A stretch of 64,000 nt of DNA, from the NCBI RefSeq assembly GCF_003598715.1, contig NZ_QZFU01000036.1:466054-530053 (forward strand). Direction: 5' to 3'. Below are positions 50,589 to 58,438 of this stretch, one piece after another. Numbering within the stretch: the first letter of the stretch is position 1; each line of letters opens with the position of its first letter. The notes under the pieces were generated by a model. The model saw nothing but the letters and a program-made list of their open reading frames with translations, had not been told where the DNA came from and made no database searches. Position numbers and translations under genes: made by a program. The stretch comes from Nocardia panacis (lineage in GTDB: Bacteria > Actinomycetota > Actinomycetes > Mycobacteriales > Mycobacteriaceae).

Positions 50589-51770
50589 CTAGTCGCGACC
50601 CTCGGGGGCGATGGGTATGGTCGCCGTCACCCGCCAGGCGCCCTCGGCGGTGCGGCCCGCCTCCATGACGCCCCCGAGAACGGCGACCCGCTCCCGCATC
50701 CCGACCAGCCCCATTCCGCTGCCTTCGATGCGGGCGCCATTGGCCGGGACCCGCATCGGAACCCCGCCCGAGTCGATCACCTCCACGCACACATCGGCCT
50801 CACAGCGACGCACCCGCACCCAGGCCATCGGATGCTCACCCGCGTGGCGCAGGGTGTTCGTCAGCGACTCCTGCACGATGCGATGCACGCCGAGACTCAC
50901 CTCGGGTGGGATGTCGTCGAGTTGACCGGTGAGCTCCAATTCGACCGCCAGCCCGGTGCCGCGCATCATCTCCACCACCTTGGCCAACCCGGCGGTGCCG
51001 TGCTGGGGCAGTTGATCCGAGGACGGCTCGGTGCGCAGCAGCGCCACGGTGCGGCGCAGTTCCCGCAGCGCCTCCCGGCCGGTGCCCGCGATGGTGGACA
51101 GCGCCTGCTCGACGACGGCGGGATCGCGGTGCAGCGCGTATTTGGCCCCGTCGGCCTGCACGATGATCACGCTCACCGCGTGCGCCACCACATCGTGCAG
51201 TTCGCGCGCGATCCGGGTGCGCTCGCCCGCGACCGCATCGTGCGTGCGGCGCTCCCGGTCGTAGTCGGCCACGGCGAGCCGGGCGGCGACCTCCGCGTCA
51301 TAGGCGTGGCGGGCGCCGATGAATTCGGCCAGCGTCCAGCACAGGGCGTAGAACAGGCCCGTCATGAAGATGTCGCCGTAGTTGCCTGCACCCTTCACCG
51401 CATAGGCGAGCAGGGTCTCCACCACCGCGCCCGCCAGGAACCACAGTCCTTCGAGACGCCCGATATAGGCAACGAGGGTATACAGCTGTATGCCGAGTCC
51501 GAGCAGGGCCGGATGATTTGCCACCGAGTCGCCGATGATGTGGTCGATCACCAGGATGAGCAGCGATATCGTCAACATGGTGACCCCGACCGCCCTCGGG
51601 TAGGTGCGCCGGAAGACCAAGGGGGCGGCCAGGAAGACCGAGAGCACGAGGTAGGTGATCTTGTGCCTGCTCTCGGCGACCCCGAGCACATCGACCAGCA
51701 GCATGCCGAGAGCCAGCAACGCGTCGGTAATCATCGGCTTACCGCGGAGCCACAAACTGAATCGGCGCAC
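50589..51770 (-). CDS. NarL-type sensor histidine kinase
   Basis: A 393-residue kinase. The N-terminal half has five to six transmembrane helices and no extracytoplasmic domain, so it probably senses the membrane. ERTRIARELHDVVAHAVSVI is the HisKA_3 dimerisation helix with the phospho-His (about 193), and the ATPase has HRIVQESLTNTLRHA and GSGMGLVGMRERV. It is related to DesK/LiaS-like sensors used for envelope stress. GTG start; operon with the response regulator; 40 bases from the divergent TSUP gene. Confidence 0.9.
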   Translation of the reverse strand: MRRFSLWLRGKPMITDALLALGMLLVDVLGVAESRHKITYLVLSVFLAAPLVFRRTYPRAVGVTMLTISLLILVIDHIIGDSVANHPALLGLGIQLYTLVAYIGRLEGLWFLAGAVVETLLAYAVKGAGNYGDIFMTGLFYALCWTLAEFIGARHAYDAEVAARLAVADYDRERRTHDAVAGERTRIARELHDVVAHAVSVIIVQADGAKYALHRDPAVVEQALSTIAGTGREALRELRRTVALLRTEPSSDQLPQHGTAGLAKVVEMMRGTGLAVELELTGQLDDIPPEVSLGVHRIVQESLTNTLRHAGEHPMAWVRVRRCEADVCVEVIDSGGVPMRVPANGARIEGSGMGLVGMRERVAVLGGVMEAGRTAEGAWRVTATIPIAPEGRD

Positions 51771-51810
51771 GATTTCAGCCTAGGGTGCGGCGAATGGTTG
51801 TCTTTGCCGC

Positions 51811-52578
51811 GTGAGTGTTGCGGACTGGGCGATTCTGTTGACGGCGACCACGGCCGCGGGTTGGGTCGACGCGGTCGTCGGCGGCGGCGGGCTGATCGTG
51901 CTGCCCACCCTGCTGCTGGTGATGCCGGGAATCGCGCCGCAGACCGCGCTCGGCACCAACAAGTTCTCCAATGTCGCGGGGACCGCGGCGGCCGTGTTCA
52001 CCTTCTCGCGCAAGGTGCCGATCGAATGGCGGGTGATGCTGCCGGCGGGCGCGCTGGCCGCAGTGACGGCGGCGGGCGGGGCGGCGGCGGTCTCGCTGAT
52101 CGATCGGAAGTTCTTCATCCCGATCGTGATGGTGGTGCTGGTGGGTGTCGCGATCTTCGTCACCGCACGCCCGCAGATCGGTCTCACCATGGCCACCCAC
52201 CGGCCGACCCGGCGGCGCACACTGCTGGTGATCGGGCTGGCCGCCGGACTCATCGGCGGCTATGACGGTCTGCTCGGTCCCGGCACCGGAACCTTCCTCA
52301 TCATCACCTTCGCCACGCTGCTCGGCACCGAATTCGTGCGGGCCGCGGCCATGTCCAAGGTGATCAACTGCGGATCGAATGTGGGCGCGCTCATCTACTT
52401 CGGCGCGACCGGGCACATCATGTTCGCGCTGGGGCTGGCCATGGCGGCGCTCAATATCACCGGATCGGTCATCGGCTCGCATATGGCGCTGCGCAACGGC
52501 GCGAAATTCATTCGGGCGGTGCTGCTGGTCGTGGTGGTCGTGATGGTGATCAGACTGGGGTGGCAGCAGTTCGGCTGA
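51811..52578 (+). CDS. TSUP-family (TauE/SafE) permease
   Basis: A 255-residue membrane protein with about eight helices in two repeats. GWVDAVVGGGGLIVLPTLLL and GTNKFSNVAGTAAAVFTFSR are the first-repeat signatures; GLIGGYDGLLGPGTGTFLII and SKVINCGSNVGALIYF are the second. Such proteins export or import sulfite, sulfoacetate, thiosulfate or similar anions. GTG start, divergent from the sensor kinase gene; the 3' end overlaps the convergent TetR gene by 29 bases. The substrate is not evident. Confidence 0.85.
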   Translation: MSVADWAILLTATTAAGWVDAVVGGGGLIVLPTLLLVMPGIAPQTALGTNKFSNVAGTAAAVFTFSRKVPIEWRVMLPAGALAAVTAAGGAAAVSLIDRKFFIPIVMVVLVGVAIFVTARPQIGLTMATHRPTRRRTLLVIGLAAGLIGGYDGLLGPGTGTFLIITFATLLGTEFVRAAAMSKVINCGSNVGALIYFGATGHIMFALGLAMAALNITGSVIGSHMALRNGAKFIRAVLLVVVVVMVIRLGWQQFG

Positions 52579-53206
52579 GCCAGGGCTGCAACACCTTCGA
52601 GGTGGTCTCGTGGATGTGGTGGTGCAGTCGCTCACCGTCCTCGGCGTAGGGCCCCTGGAACAGCACCGTCAGCGCGCCGGAGACCGCGCCGACCACCGCG
52701 CCGACCAGCGCGGCCGCGCCGACCTCGTCCAATTCGCTCGGGTAGGCCAGTTGCAGGTGGCGCGCGATCTCGCGCTGGGCGACCAGTTGCGCGTGCGCTG
52801 CGCGACCGCTCACCGAGGGCACCGTGCGCGAGACCCGCGCCCGCACACCGGCTATCCGCGCGCCCAGATCGTCCACCAGGTGCTCGCCGGGATTGTCGCC
52901 CGCCGCGCGCAACGCGCGCAGCAGCACCTCGACCGGTTGTTCGTCGGGGCGGCGCACGGCGATGGCGGCGACGGCGGCACGCACCCGGTCGTCGGGCTCG
53001 GGGAACAGCAGTTCCTCTTTGCTGGCGAAGTAGTTGAAGAAGGTGCGGGTACCGACCTCGGCGGCGGCGGCGATATCGGCCACCGTGGTCTGTTCGTACC
53101 CTCGGGTCTCGAAGAGTTCGACGGCGGCCGCGAGCAACGCGCGGCGGGTACGGTCCTTTTTTCGGTCACGCAGGGCGGATGGCGGCACGCGGGCACAGTA
53201 CGGCAT
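52550..53206 (-). CDS. TetR-family regulator
   Basis: A 218-residue repressor. RALLAAAVELFETRGYEQTT and VADIAAAAEVGTRTFFNYF are the helix-turn-helix region, with the FNYFASKEELLF linker typical of the AcrR branch. ATG 53206 is chosen because it removes an arginine-rich non-coding leader. It is divergent from tldD across 182 bases with ATGCAA/TTGCAT dyads, so it may control itself and the TldD/TldE operon. The ligand is unknown. Confidence 0.85.
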   Translation of the reverse strand: MPYCARVPPSALRDRKKDRTRRALLAAAVELFETRGYEQTTVADIAAAAEVGTRTFFNYFASKEELLFPEPDDRVRAAVAAIAVRRPDEQPVEVLLRALRAAGDNPGEHLVDDLGARIAGVRARVSRTVPSVSGRAAHAQLVAQREIARHLQLAYPSELDEVGAAALVGAVVGAVSGALTVLFQGPYAEDGERLHHHIHETTSKVLQPWLSRTAATPV

Positions 53207-53308
53207 TTCCCGATGTGGATGCGGTAGGCGCGGTTTCGCGCGTGCCGCAGGGAATCTCCGACTGATCGCGCGCCGGGCATGCCGTGCCACTTGGCATCGC
53301 GTGCGTCT

Positions 53309-53331
53309 TTGCACACGATGCAAGTTTGCAT
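53309..53331. promoter_or_regulatory. Overlapping dyads upstream of tldD and tetR
   Basis: TTGCA-N5-TGCAA (53309-53323) and the perfect ATGCAAGTTTGCAT (53318-53331) overlap. They lie 58 bases before the tldD start and about 100 before the TetR start, a fit for the TetR operator. The palindromic core is modest in length. Confidence 0.45.
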
Positions 53332-53388
53332 GGGACGAATTTCGGGGTCGCCCGCGCGACGGGGGGCACTGCGACTAGCGTATTGCCC

Positions 53389-54915
53389 GTGACCACCGCG
53401 ACTTCCAAGGATGTGGACGCCGAATTCCGCGCGCTGCCACTGCGCCTGCTCGCCGACGCCGCGCTGTCCACCGCGAAGGTGGCGGGTGCGGAGCACGCGG
53501 ATCTGCGGGTGCACCGTCTTGTCACCCAACGTATCTCGCTGCGCGACGGCCGGGTCGAATCCGTTACCAATGGCGTCGATGTCGGGTTGGCGGTCCGGGT
53601 GATCGTCGACGGCACCTGGGGTTTCGCCTCGCATGCCGCGTTGACTCCCGATACCGCCGCCGAAGTGGCCACCAGGGCGGTCGCCGTCGCCAAGGCGCTG
53701 CGCGCGCTCAATCGCGAGCGCGTCGAACTCGCCGACGAGCCGACCTACGACGCCACCTGGGTCTCCGACTACGGGGTCGACCCGTTCACCGTGCCCACCG
53801 CCGACAAAGTGGCGCTGCTGCAGGAGTATTCGGGCCGCCTGCTGGCCGCCGACGGCGTCGACCACGCCACCGCCTCGGTGGATCAGGTCAAAGAGCAGAC
53901 CTTCTACGCCGACACCTCCGGCTCGCGCATCACCCAGCAGCGGGTGCGGCTGCATCCGCAACTGGAGGCCGTCACGGTCGACAGCGCCTCGGGCGTCTTC
54001 GAGAGCATGCGCACCCTCGCCGCACCGGTCGGGCGCGGCTGGGAGTACGTCACCGGCGCGGACGGCATCTGGGACTGGGGCACCGAATTGGCGCAAATTC
54101 CGGCCTGGCTGTCGGAGAAGGTGAAGGCGCCGAGTGTGGTCGCGGGTCCGACCGACCTGGTGATCGACCCCACCAACCTGTGGCTGACCATTCACGAATC
54201 CATCGGCCACGCCACCGAATACGACCGCGCCATCGGCTACGAATCCGCCTACGCGGGCACCTCCTTCGCCACCCCCGACAAACTCGGCACGCTGAAGTAC
54301 GGCACGCCCCTCATGCACGTCACCGGCGATCGCACGGTGGCCAACGGCCTGGCCACCGTCGGCTACGACGACGAGGGCGTCGCGGGCCAGCAGTGGGACC
54401 TGGTGCGCGACGGGATCCTGGTCGGCTACCAGTTGGACAGGGCGTTCGCCCCTCGGCTGGGCCTGTCCCGCTCCAATGGCTGCTCCTATGCCGATTCGGC
54501 ACACCATGTCCCGATTCAGCGCATGGCCAATGTCTCGCTGCGCCCCGATCCGGAGCGCGACACCAGCACCGCGGAGCTGATCTCGCGGGTCGAGAACGGC
54601 ATCTACATCGTCGGCGACCGCTCCTGGTCGATCGATATGCAGCGCTACAACTTCCAATTCACCGGCCAGCGGTTCTTCCGCATTCGCAATGGCGAATTGG
54701 ACGGCCAGTTGCGCGATGTCGCGTATCAGGCGACCACCACCGACTTCTGGGGTGCGATGGAGGCGCTGGGCGGCCCGTCCACCTGGCAGCTCGGCGGCGC
54801 GGCCAACTGCGGCAAGGCCCAACCCGGCCAGGTGGCCGCGGTCAGTCACGGCTGCCCGTCGATCCTGGTGCGCGGCATCAATATCCTCAACACCCGGACG
54901 GAGGCGGGTCGGTGA
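53389..54915 (+). CDS. tldD: TldD metalloprotease
   Basis: A 508-residue zinc-dependent peptidase subunit. HESIGHATEYD gives the HExxxH zinc motif with His269, Glu270 and His274. YGTPLMHVTGD, GLATVGYDDEG and the Cys-bearing SNGCSYADSAHHVPIQRM are typical of TldD. Together with TldE it forms a heterodimer that degrades unfolded peptides, matures microcin B17 and removes CcdA in E. coli. The GTG start at 53389 is chosen over the longer open frame. Its stop overlaps the next start (GTGA). Confidence 0.93.
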   Translation: MTTATSKDVDAEFRALPLRLLADAALSTAKVAGAEHADLRVHRLVTQRISLRDGRVESVTNGVDVGLAVRVIVDGTWGFASHAALTPDTAAEVATRAVAVAKALRALNRERVELADEPTYDATWVSDYGVDPFTVPTADKVALLQEYSGRLLAADGVDHATASVDQVKEQTFYADTSGSRITQQRVRLHPQLEAVTVDSASGVFESMRTLAAPVGRGWEYVTGADGIWDWGTELAQIPAWLSEKVKAPSVVAGPTDLVIDPTNLWLTIHESIGHATEYDRAIGYESAYAGTSFATPDKLGTLKYGTPLMHVTGDRTVANGLATVGYDDEGVAGQQWDLVRDGILVGYQLDRAFAPRLGLSRSNGCSYADSAHHVPIQRMANVSLRPDPERDTSTAELISRVENGIYIVGDRSWSIDMQRYNFQFTGQRFFRIRNGELDGQLRDVAYQATTTDFWGAMEALGGPSTWQLGGAANCGKAQPGQVAAVSHGCPSILVRGINILNTRTEAGR

Positions 54916-56291
54916 TCCCGGCAGGCGAACTGGTCGAACGCGCGCTGAAACTCTCACAGGCCGACGAGGCCATGGTGCTCGTCACCGACAAGTACGACAC
55001 CTCGCTGCGGTGGGCGGGCAATTCCATGACCACCAATGGCTCCTCGGTGCTGCGCGAGTGGACCGCCCTCGCGATTCTGCGCGAGGGTCCGAATACGGCT
55101 CGGGTGGGCAGTATTCGGTCCACCAGCGTCGAGGAGGCCGATATCGAATCGGTGGTGCGGGCCGCCGAGGATGCCGCGCGCACCGCCGAACCCGCCAGGG
55201 ACGCGATGGCGCTGCTCGAACCGTCCGGCGCGCCCGATACCGATTGGGCGGCCGAACCGGGACGCACCGGGATCGAGGTCTTCACCGACCTCGCCGCGGA
55301 TCTCGCGCACGGTTTCGACGGCGCGGACCGCCTCTACGGATTCGCGCACCATCAGATGCACACCACCTGGCTGGGCACCTCCACCGGTGTGCGCCGCCGC
55401 TTCGTCCAGCCGACCGGTTCGGTGGAGATCAACGGAAAGCGCGGCGACGGTGCGGATCTGGCCAGCGCCTGGGTCGGCGTCGGCACCCGCGACTTCACCG
55501 ACGTCCGGATCACGCCGATGCTGGAGGAGTTGTCGCGCCGCCTCGATTGGTCGGCCCGCCGCGTCGACCTGCCCGCCGGGCGCTACGAGACGCTGCTGCC
55601 GCCCTCAGCGGTCGCCGACATGCTCATCTACATGATGTGGTCGATGGAGGGGCGGGCCGCGCAGGAGGGACACAGCGCCTTCAGCAAGCCCGGCGGCACC
55701 CGAATCGGTGAGCGGCTCACCGAACTACCGCTCACCCTCTACTCCGATCCGTACGCCCCCGGCTTGGAGTATCAGCCCTTCGTGGGGGCTTCGTCCTCGT
55801 CGGAATCGGTGTCCGTCTTCGACAACGGCCTGCCCGCCGACCGGGTCGATTGGGTGCGCGACGGCGCGATCTCGTCGCTGGTCTACCCGCGCGCCACCGC
55901 CGCCGAATTCGGTGCCGCACCAACGGCTCCCGGCCTGAATCTGCTGCTCGACGGCGGTTCGGCGGCCGGCTTGGACGAGATGATCGCGCGCACCGAACGC
56001 GGCCTGCTGCTGAGCACCCTGTGGTACATCCGCGAAGTGGATCCGGCCACCCTGCTGCTCACCGGCCTGACCCGCGACGGCGTCTACCTGATCGAGGACG
56101 GCGCGGTCACCGCCGCGGTGAACAACTTCCGCTTCAACGAGAGCCCGATCGACCTGCTGCGCCGCGTCACCGAGGCCGGGGCCGCCGAGCCGACGCTGCC
56201 GCGCGAATGGAAGGACTGGTTCACCCGCACCGCCATGCCCGCGCTGCGGATTCCCGACTTCCACATGTCCTCGGTCAGCAAGGCGACCTAG
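54912..56291 (+). CDS. pmbA: TldE/PmbA protease partner subunit
   Basis: A 459-residue homologue of TldD without the HExxxH motif, as usual for the non-catalytic partner that completes the protease. SLRWAGNSMTTNGSSVLREW, GRYETLLPPSAVADMLIYMM, FDNGLPADRVDWVRDGAISS and NNFRFNESPIDLLRRV are family signatures. It is translationally coupled to tldD by a 4-base overlap. No ribosomally made peptide precursor was found nearby, so a general quality-control role is most likely. Confidence 0.92.
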   Translation: MIPAGELVERALKLSQADEAMVLVTDKYDTSLRWAGNSMTTNGSSVLREWTALAILREGPNTARVGSIRSTSVEEADIESVVRAAEDAARTAEPARDAMALLEPSGAPDTDWAAEPGRTGIEVFTDLAADLAHGFDGADRLYGFAHHQMHTTWLGTSTGVRRRFVQPTGSVEINGKRGDGADLASAWVGVGTRDFTDVRITPMLEELSRRLDWSARRVDLPAGRYETLLPPSAVADMLIYMMWSMEGRAAQEGHSAFSKPGGTRIGERLTELPLTLYSDPYAPGLEYQPFVGASSSSESVSVFDNGLPADRVDWVRDGAISSLVYPRATAAEFGAAPTAPGLNLLLDGGSAAGLDEMIARTERGLLLSTLWYIREVDPATLLLTGLTRDGVYLIEDGAVTAAVNNFRFNESPIDLLRRVTEAGAAEPTLPREWKDWFTRTAMPALRIPDFHMSSVSKAT

Positions 56292-56294
56292 GGT

Positions 56295-56678
56295 CTAGTT
56301 CTCGGGAGTCACCTCGATACCCACGGTGCCCGTACGGCCCCGCCGCAGCAGGCTGCCGAGAATGATGAACGGCCCGAGCACGAAATACTTGCGCATCAGC
56401 AGTTTTCGCACGCGGGCCGTCTCCTCGGCGTCGAGTACGCGGCCCGCGCCCGCCACGACCGCACCGTGCGGTTTCCCGGTGGGATTGCAGGGCTGCACGG
56501 TGACGGCGGGGTTGCGCCGCAGCCGCTTGATCTTCCAACTGTCGGTAGGGGTCCACAGGTAGAGCTTGCCCGCGTCGGCGACCGCCCACAGCGGCGCGGT
56601 GACGGGGGTGCCATCTTTGCGGTAGGTGGTCAGCAGCACATAGTCGGCGCGGCCGATGGCTGCGAATGCCGTGGTCAT
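56295..56678 (-). CDS. PPOX-class (F420- or flavin-dependent) oxidoreductase
   Basis: A 127-residue split-barrel protein. YVLLTTYRKDGTPVTAPLW and GKLYLWTPTDSWKIKRLRRN are the cofactor-binding segments, and VTVQPCNPTGKPHG follows. The family, common in mycobacteria and Nocardia, uses F420H2 or FMN; the lysine/arginine-rich segment suits F420. The start ATG 56678 overlaps the map stop by 4 bases, so it is translated with map. The substrate is unknown. It ends 3 bases from the convergent pmbA stop. Confidence 0.8.
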   Translation of the reverse strand: MTTAFAAIGRADYVLLTTYRKDGTPVTAPLWAVADAGKLYLWTPTDSWKIKRLRRNPAVTVQPCNPTGKPHGAVVAGAGRVLDAEETARVRKLLMRKYFVLGPFIILGSLLRRGRTGTVGIEVTPEN

Positions 56679-57469
56679 GCGGGCAGCGTATCGCCCTGCC
56701 GCCCTTGGGCGTCGGTGAGCACCCTCGGTCCGTCCTCGGTGATGGCGATCGTGTGCTCGGTGTGCGCGGTGCGGGAACCGTCGGCCGAGCGGAGGGTCCA
56801 ACCATCGGGGTCGGTGACGATGCGGTCGGTGGTGCGGGCGAACCAGGGTTCGATGGCGATGGTCAGGCCGGGGCGCAGACGGAATCCTTTGCCCGCGCGG
56901 CCGACATTGGAGACGTGCGGGTCCTCGTGCATGGTGCGGCCGAGGCCGTGGCCGCCGAATTCGTTGTTCACCGGGTAGCCGTAGTCGGCGGCGACCGCAC
57001 TGACGGCGGCGGAGATATCGCCGAGTCGGTTGCCCGGTCGGGCGACGGCGATGGCGGCGGCCAGCGCGTCTTCGGTGGCGCGGATCAGGCGCAGATCCTC
57101 GGGGGCGGCCGTGCCCACCACGGTGCTGACGGCGGCGTCGGCCACCCAGCCGTCGATGCTCACCGCGAGATCCATGGTGAGCAGGTCGCCGTCGCGCAGC
57201 GCGTAGTCGAACGGAAGTCCGTGCAGCACGGCGTCGTTCACCGACAGGCAGACCGTATTGCGGAACGGACCGCGACCGAACGAGGGCGAGTAGTCCCAGT
57301 AGCAGGACACCGCCCCGCGCAGCGCGATCCGCTGCCGCACATGGGCCTCCAGATCCAGCAGGTTCACCCCGATCCGCGCCTTGGCGCGCAGTTCGGCCAG
57401 CACCTCGGCGACGAAGCGCCCGGTGACCGCCATGCGCTCGATCTCGTCGGGAGTCTTGAGCTCGACCAT
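56675..57469 (-). CDS. map: Type I methionine aminopeptidase
   Basis: A 264-residue enzyme that removes initiator methionine. NTVCLSVNDAVLHGLP carries the substrate His. LLTMDLAVSIDGWVADAAVS gives the two metal-binding Asp residues. GHGLGRTMHEDPHVSN gives the metal His, LTIAIEPWF a metal Glu, and TAHTEHTIAI the last Glu. The start is placed at the second in-frame ATG (57469) because GAGAGG lies 6 bases upstream; ATG 57475 directly abuts that box. This appears to be a second map copy away from the ribosomal cluster. It faces an XRE regulator across two palindromes. Confidence 0.88.
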   Translation of the reverse strand: MVELKTPDEIERMAVTGRFVAEVLAELRAKARIGVNLLDLEAHVRQRIALRGAVSCYWDYSPSFGRGPFRNTVCLSVNDAVLHGLPFDYALRDGDLLTMDLAVSIDGWVADAAVSTVVGTAAPEDLRLIRATEDALAAAIAVARPGNRLGDISAAVSAVAADYGYPVNNEFGGHGLGRTMHEDPHVSNVGRAGKGFRLRPGLTIAIEPWFARTTDRIVTDPDGWTLRSADGSRTAHTEHTIAITEDGPRVLTDAQGRQGDTLPA

Positions 57470-57481
57470 ATCCATCCTCTC

Positions 57482-57495
57482 GGTATTTTAATACC
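57482..57495. promoter_or_regulatory. Palindrome GGTATTTTAATACC, map-proximal operator
   Basis: An interrupted palindrome (GGTATT-TT-AATACC) just upstream of the map ribosome-binding site. It differs from the second site in 1 of 14 bases. The AT-rich core stands out in this GC-rich DNA. Confidence 0.75.
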
Positions 57496-57510
57496 AGGAT
57501 AGCGGCTTGC

Positions 57511-57524
57511 GGTATTTAAATACC
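57511..57524. promoter_or_regulatory. Palindrome GGTATTTAAATACC, regulator-proximal operator
   Basis: A perfect 14-bp palindrome, 29 bases centre to centre from the first site, or nearly three helical turns, so bound dimers would sit on the same face. It is 17 bases before the XRE start. Confidence 0.8.
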
Positions 57525-57541
57525 AACCGTAGCCTTGAGCC

Positions 57542-57805
57542 ATGGTCCGTCTGCCCTTGTCTCCCGCCCAGATCGAGGCCGGCCGCCGCCTCGGCGCCGC
57601 GCTGCGCGCCGCCCGCGGCGAACGCGACCTCGGCGAGGTGGCGGCCGCGGCCACCATCTCGCCCGAGACCTTGCGCAAGATCGAGACCGGCAGGCTACCC
57701 TCCCCCGCCTTCGGCACCGTGGTCGCCCTCAGTCGCGCGCTCGGCCTTCCCTTGGACGAACTGGCCGAGATCTGGTCCTCGGCCGGTCTGGCGCGCTCGG
57801 CCTGA
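57542..57805 (+). CDS. XRE-family regulator
   Basis: An 87-residue protein that is little more than a Cro/C1 helix-turn-helix: AGRRLGAALRAARGERDLGE, VAAAATISPETLRKIETGRL and FGTVVALSRALGLPLDELAE. It probably binds the twin GGTATT palindromes in the 72-base gap and represses or activates both itself and map. Its small size and lack of a ligand domain suggest regulation by its own level or by proteolysis. No toxin partner is adjacent. Confidence 0.82.
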   Translation: MVRLPLSPAQIEAGRRLGAALRAARGERDLGEVAAAATISPETLRKIETGRLPSPAFGTVVALSRALGLPLDELAEIWSSAGLARSA

Positions 57806-57810
57806 CTACC

Positions 57811-57844
57811 GGCCCCGACTGGTTACTGGCCCCGACTGGTTACT
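57811..57844. repeat. Tandem 17-base repeat, two copies
   Basis: The unit GGCCCCGACTGGTTACT is repeated exactly, directly after the XRE stop. The second copy contains the stop codon of the convergent glycine-zipper gene. Probably a recent slippage duplication. Confidence 0.85.
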
Positions 57845-58367
57845 GGTTCGCCCCGGCAACGCCGCCGACGATCGCACCGACGACGCAGCCGGGCACGATC
57901 CCGATCACCAGGAAGATCAACCCGATGAGCCCGCCGATGGCGCAGCCGATCAGCGCGTTTCGCACGATGGTGTCCATATCGCCGATGGTCTGCACCGCAC
58001 CCTGCTCGGGAACGGCCGACCCGACCGGGGTGAGGGTCAGCGTGGTCGCGGCGGCATCGATCTCGGGTGCGACCCGCACCTGCTGACCCGTCACGGTGGT
58101 CATACTGACCGGCACCGTGGCGACCTGAGTGCCATCCGGGGCCACCACCGCGAGTCCGGCGTCAGGGGTGCGGACGAACTTCCCCGAGGTGAGATGAACC
58201 GTCGCGGCGGAGCGATCCGGAGCCACCGTGGCGGTGTAGGCGATCGGGCCGTCCACCGCACTGAAGGACGGCCCCGCCGGCTCGACCTGACCGTAGGCCG
58301 TCGCCGCCGCGATCCCGGTGGCCGCTATGGCCAGAGTCGCCGTCGCCGCCAATTTTCCGATATGCAT
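57840..58367 (-). CDS. Exported glycine-zipper protein of unknown function
   Basis: A 175-residue protein. The N-terminal signal (LAATATLAIAATGIAAATAY) is followed by a beta-rich domain (IAYTATVAPDRSAATVHL, SMTTVTGQQVRVAPEI). The C-terminus has two glycine-rich hydrophobic helices, GCAIGGLIGLIFLVIGIVPG and CVVGAIVGGVAGANQ, a glycine-zipper hairpin like those in Nocardia secreted proteins that insert into membranes. Two cysteines lie in the hairpin. I do not recognise a named family. The stop codon lies in a tandem repeat. Confidence 0.7.
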   Translation of the reverse strand: MHIGKLAATATLAIAATGIAAATAYGQVEPAGPSFSAVDGPIAYTATVAPDRSAATVHLTSGKFVRTPDAGLAVVAPDGTQVATVPVSMTTVTGQQVRVAPEIDAAATTLTLTPVGSAVPEQGAVQTIGDMDTIVRNALIGCAIGGLIGLIFLVIGIVPGCVVGAIVGGVAGANQ

Positions 58368-58438
58368 TGATAATTCCCATCATCTCCGACGAAATGCCAT
58401 GCACATCATGCGCCATCGGTCGGGCGGCGGGTTACCGA

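Noticed and set aside
54180..54911. N-terminal extension of pmbA
   Set aside because: This part overlaps tldD in another frame; GTG 54912 with the 4-base overlap is the natural start.
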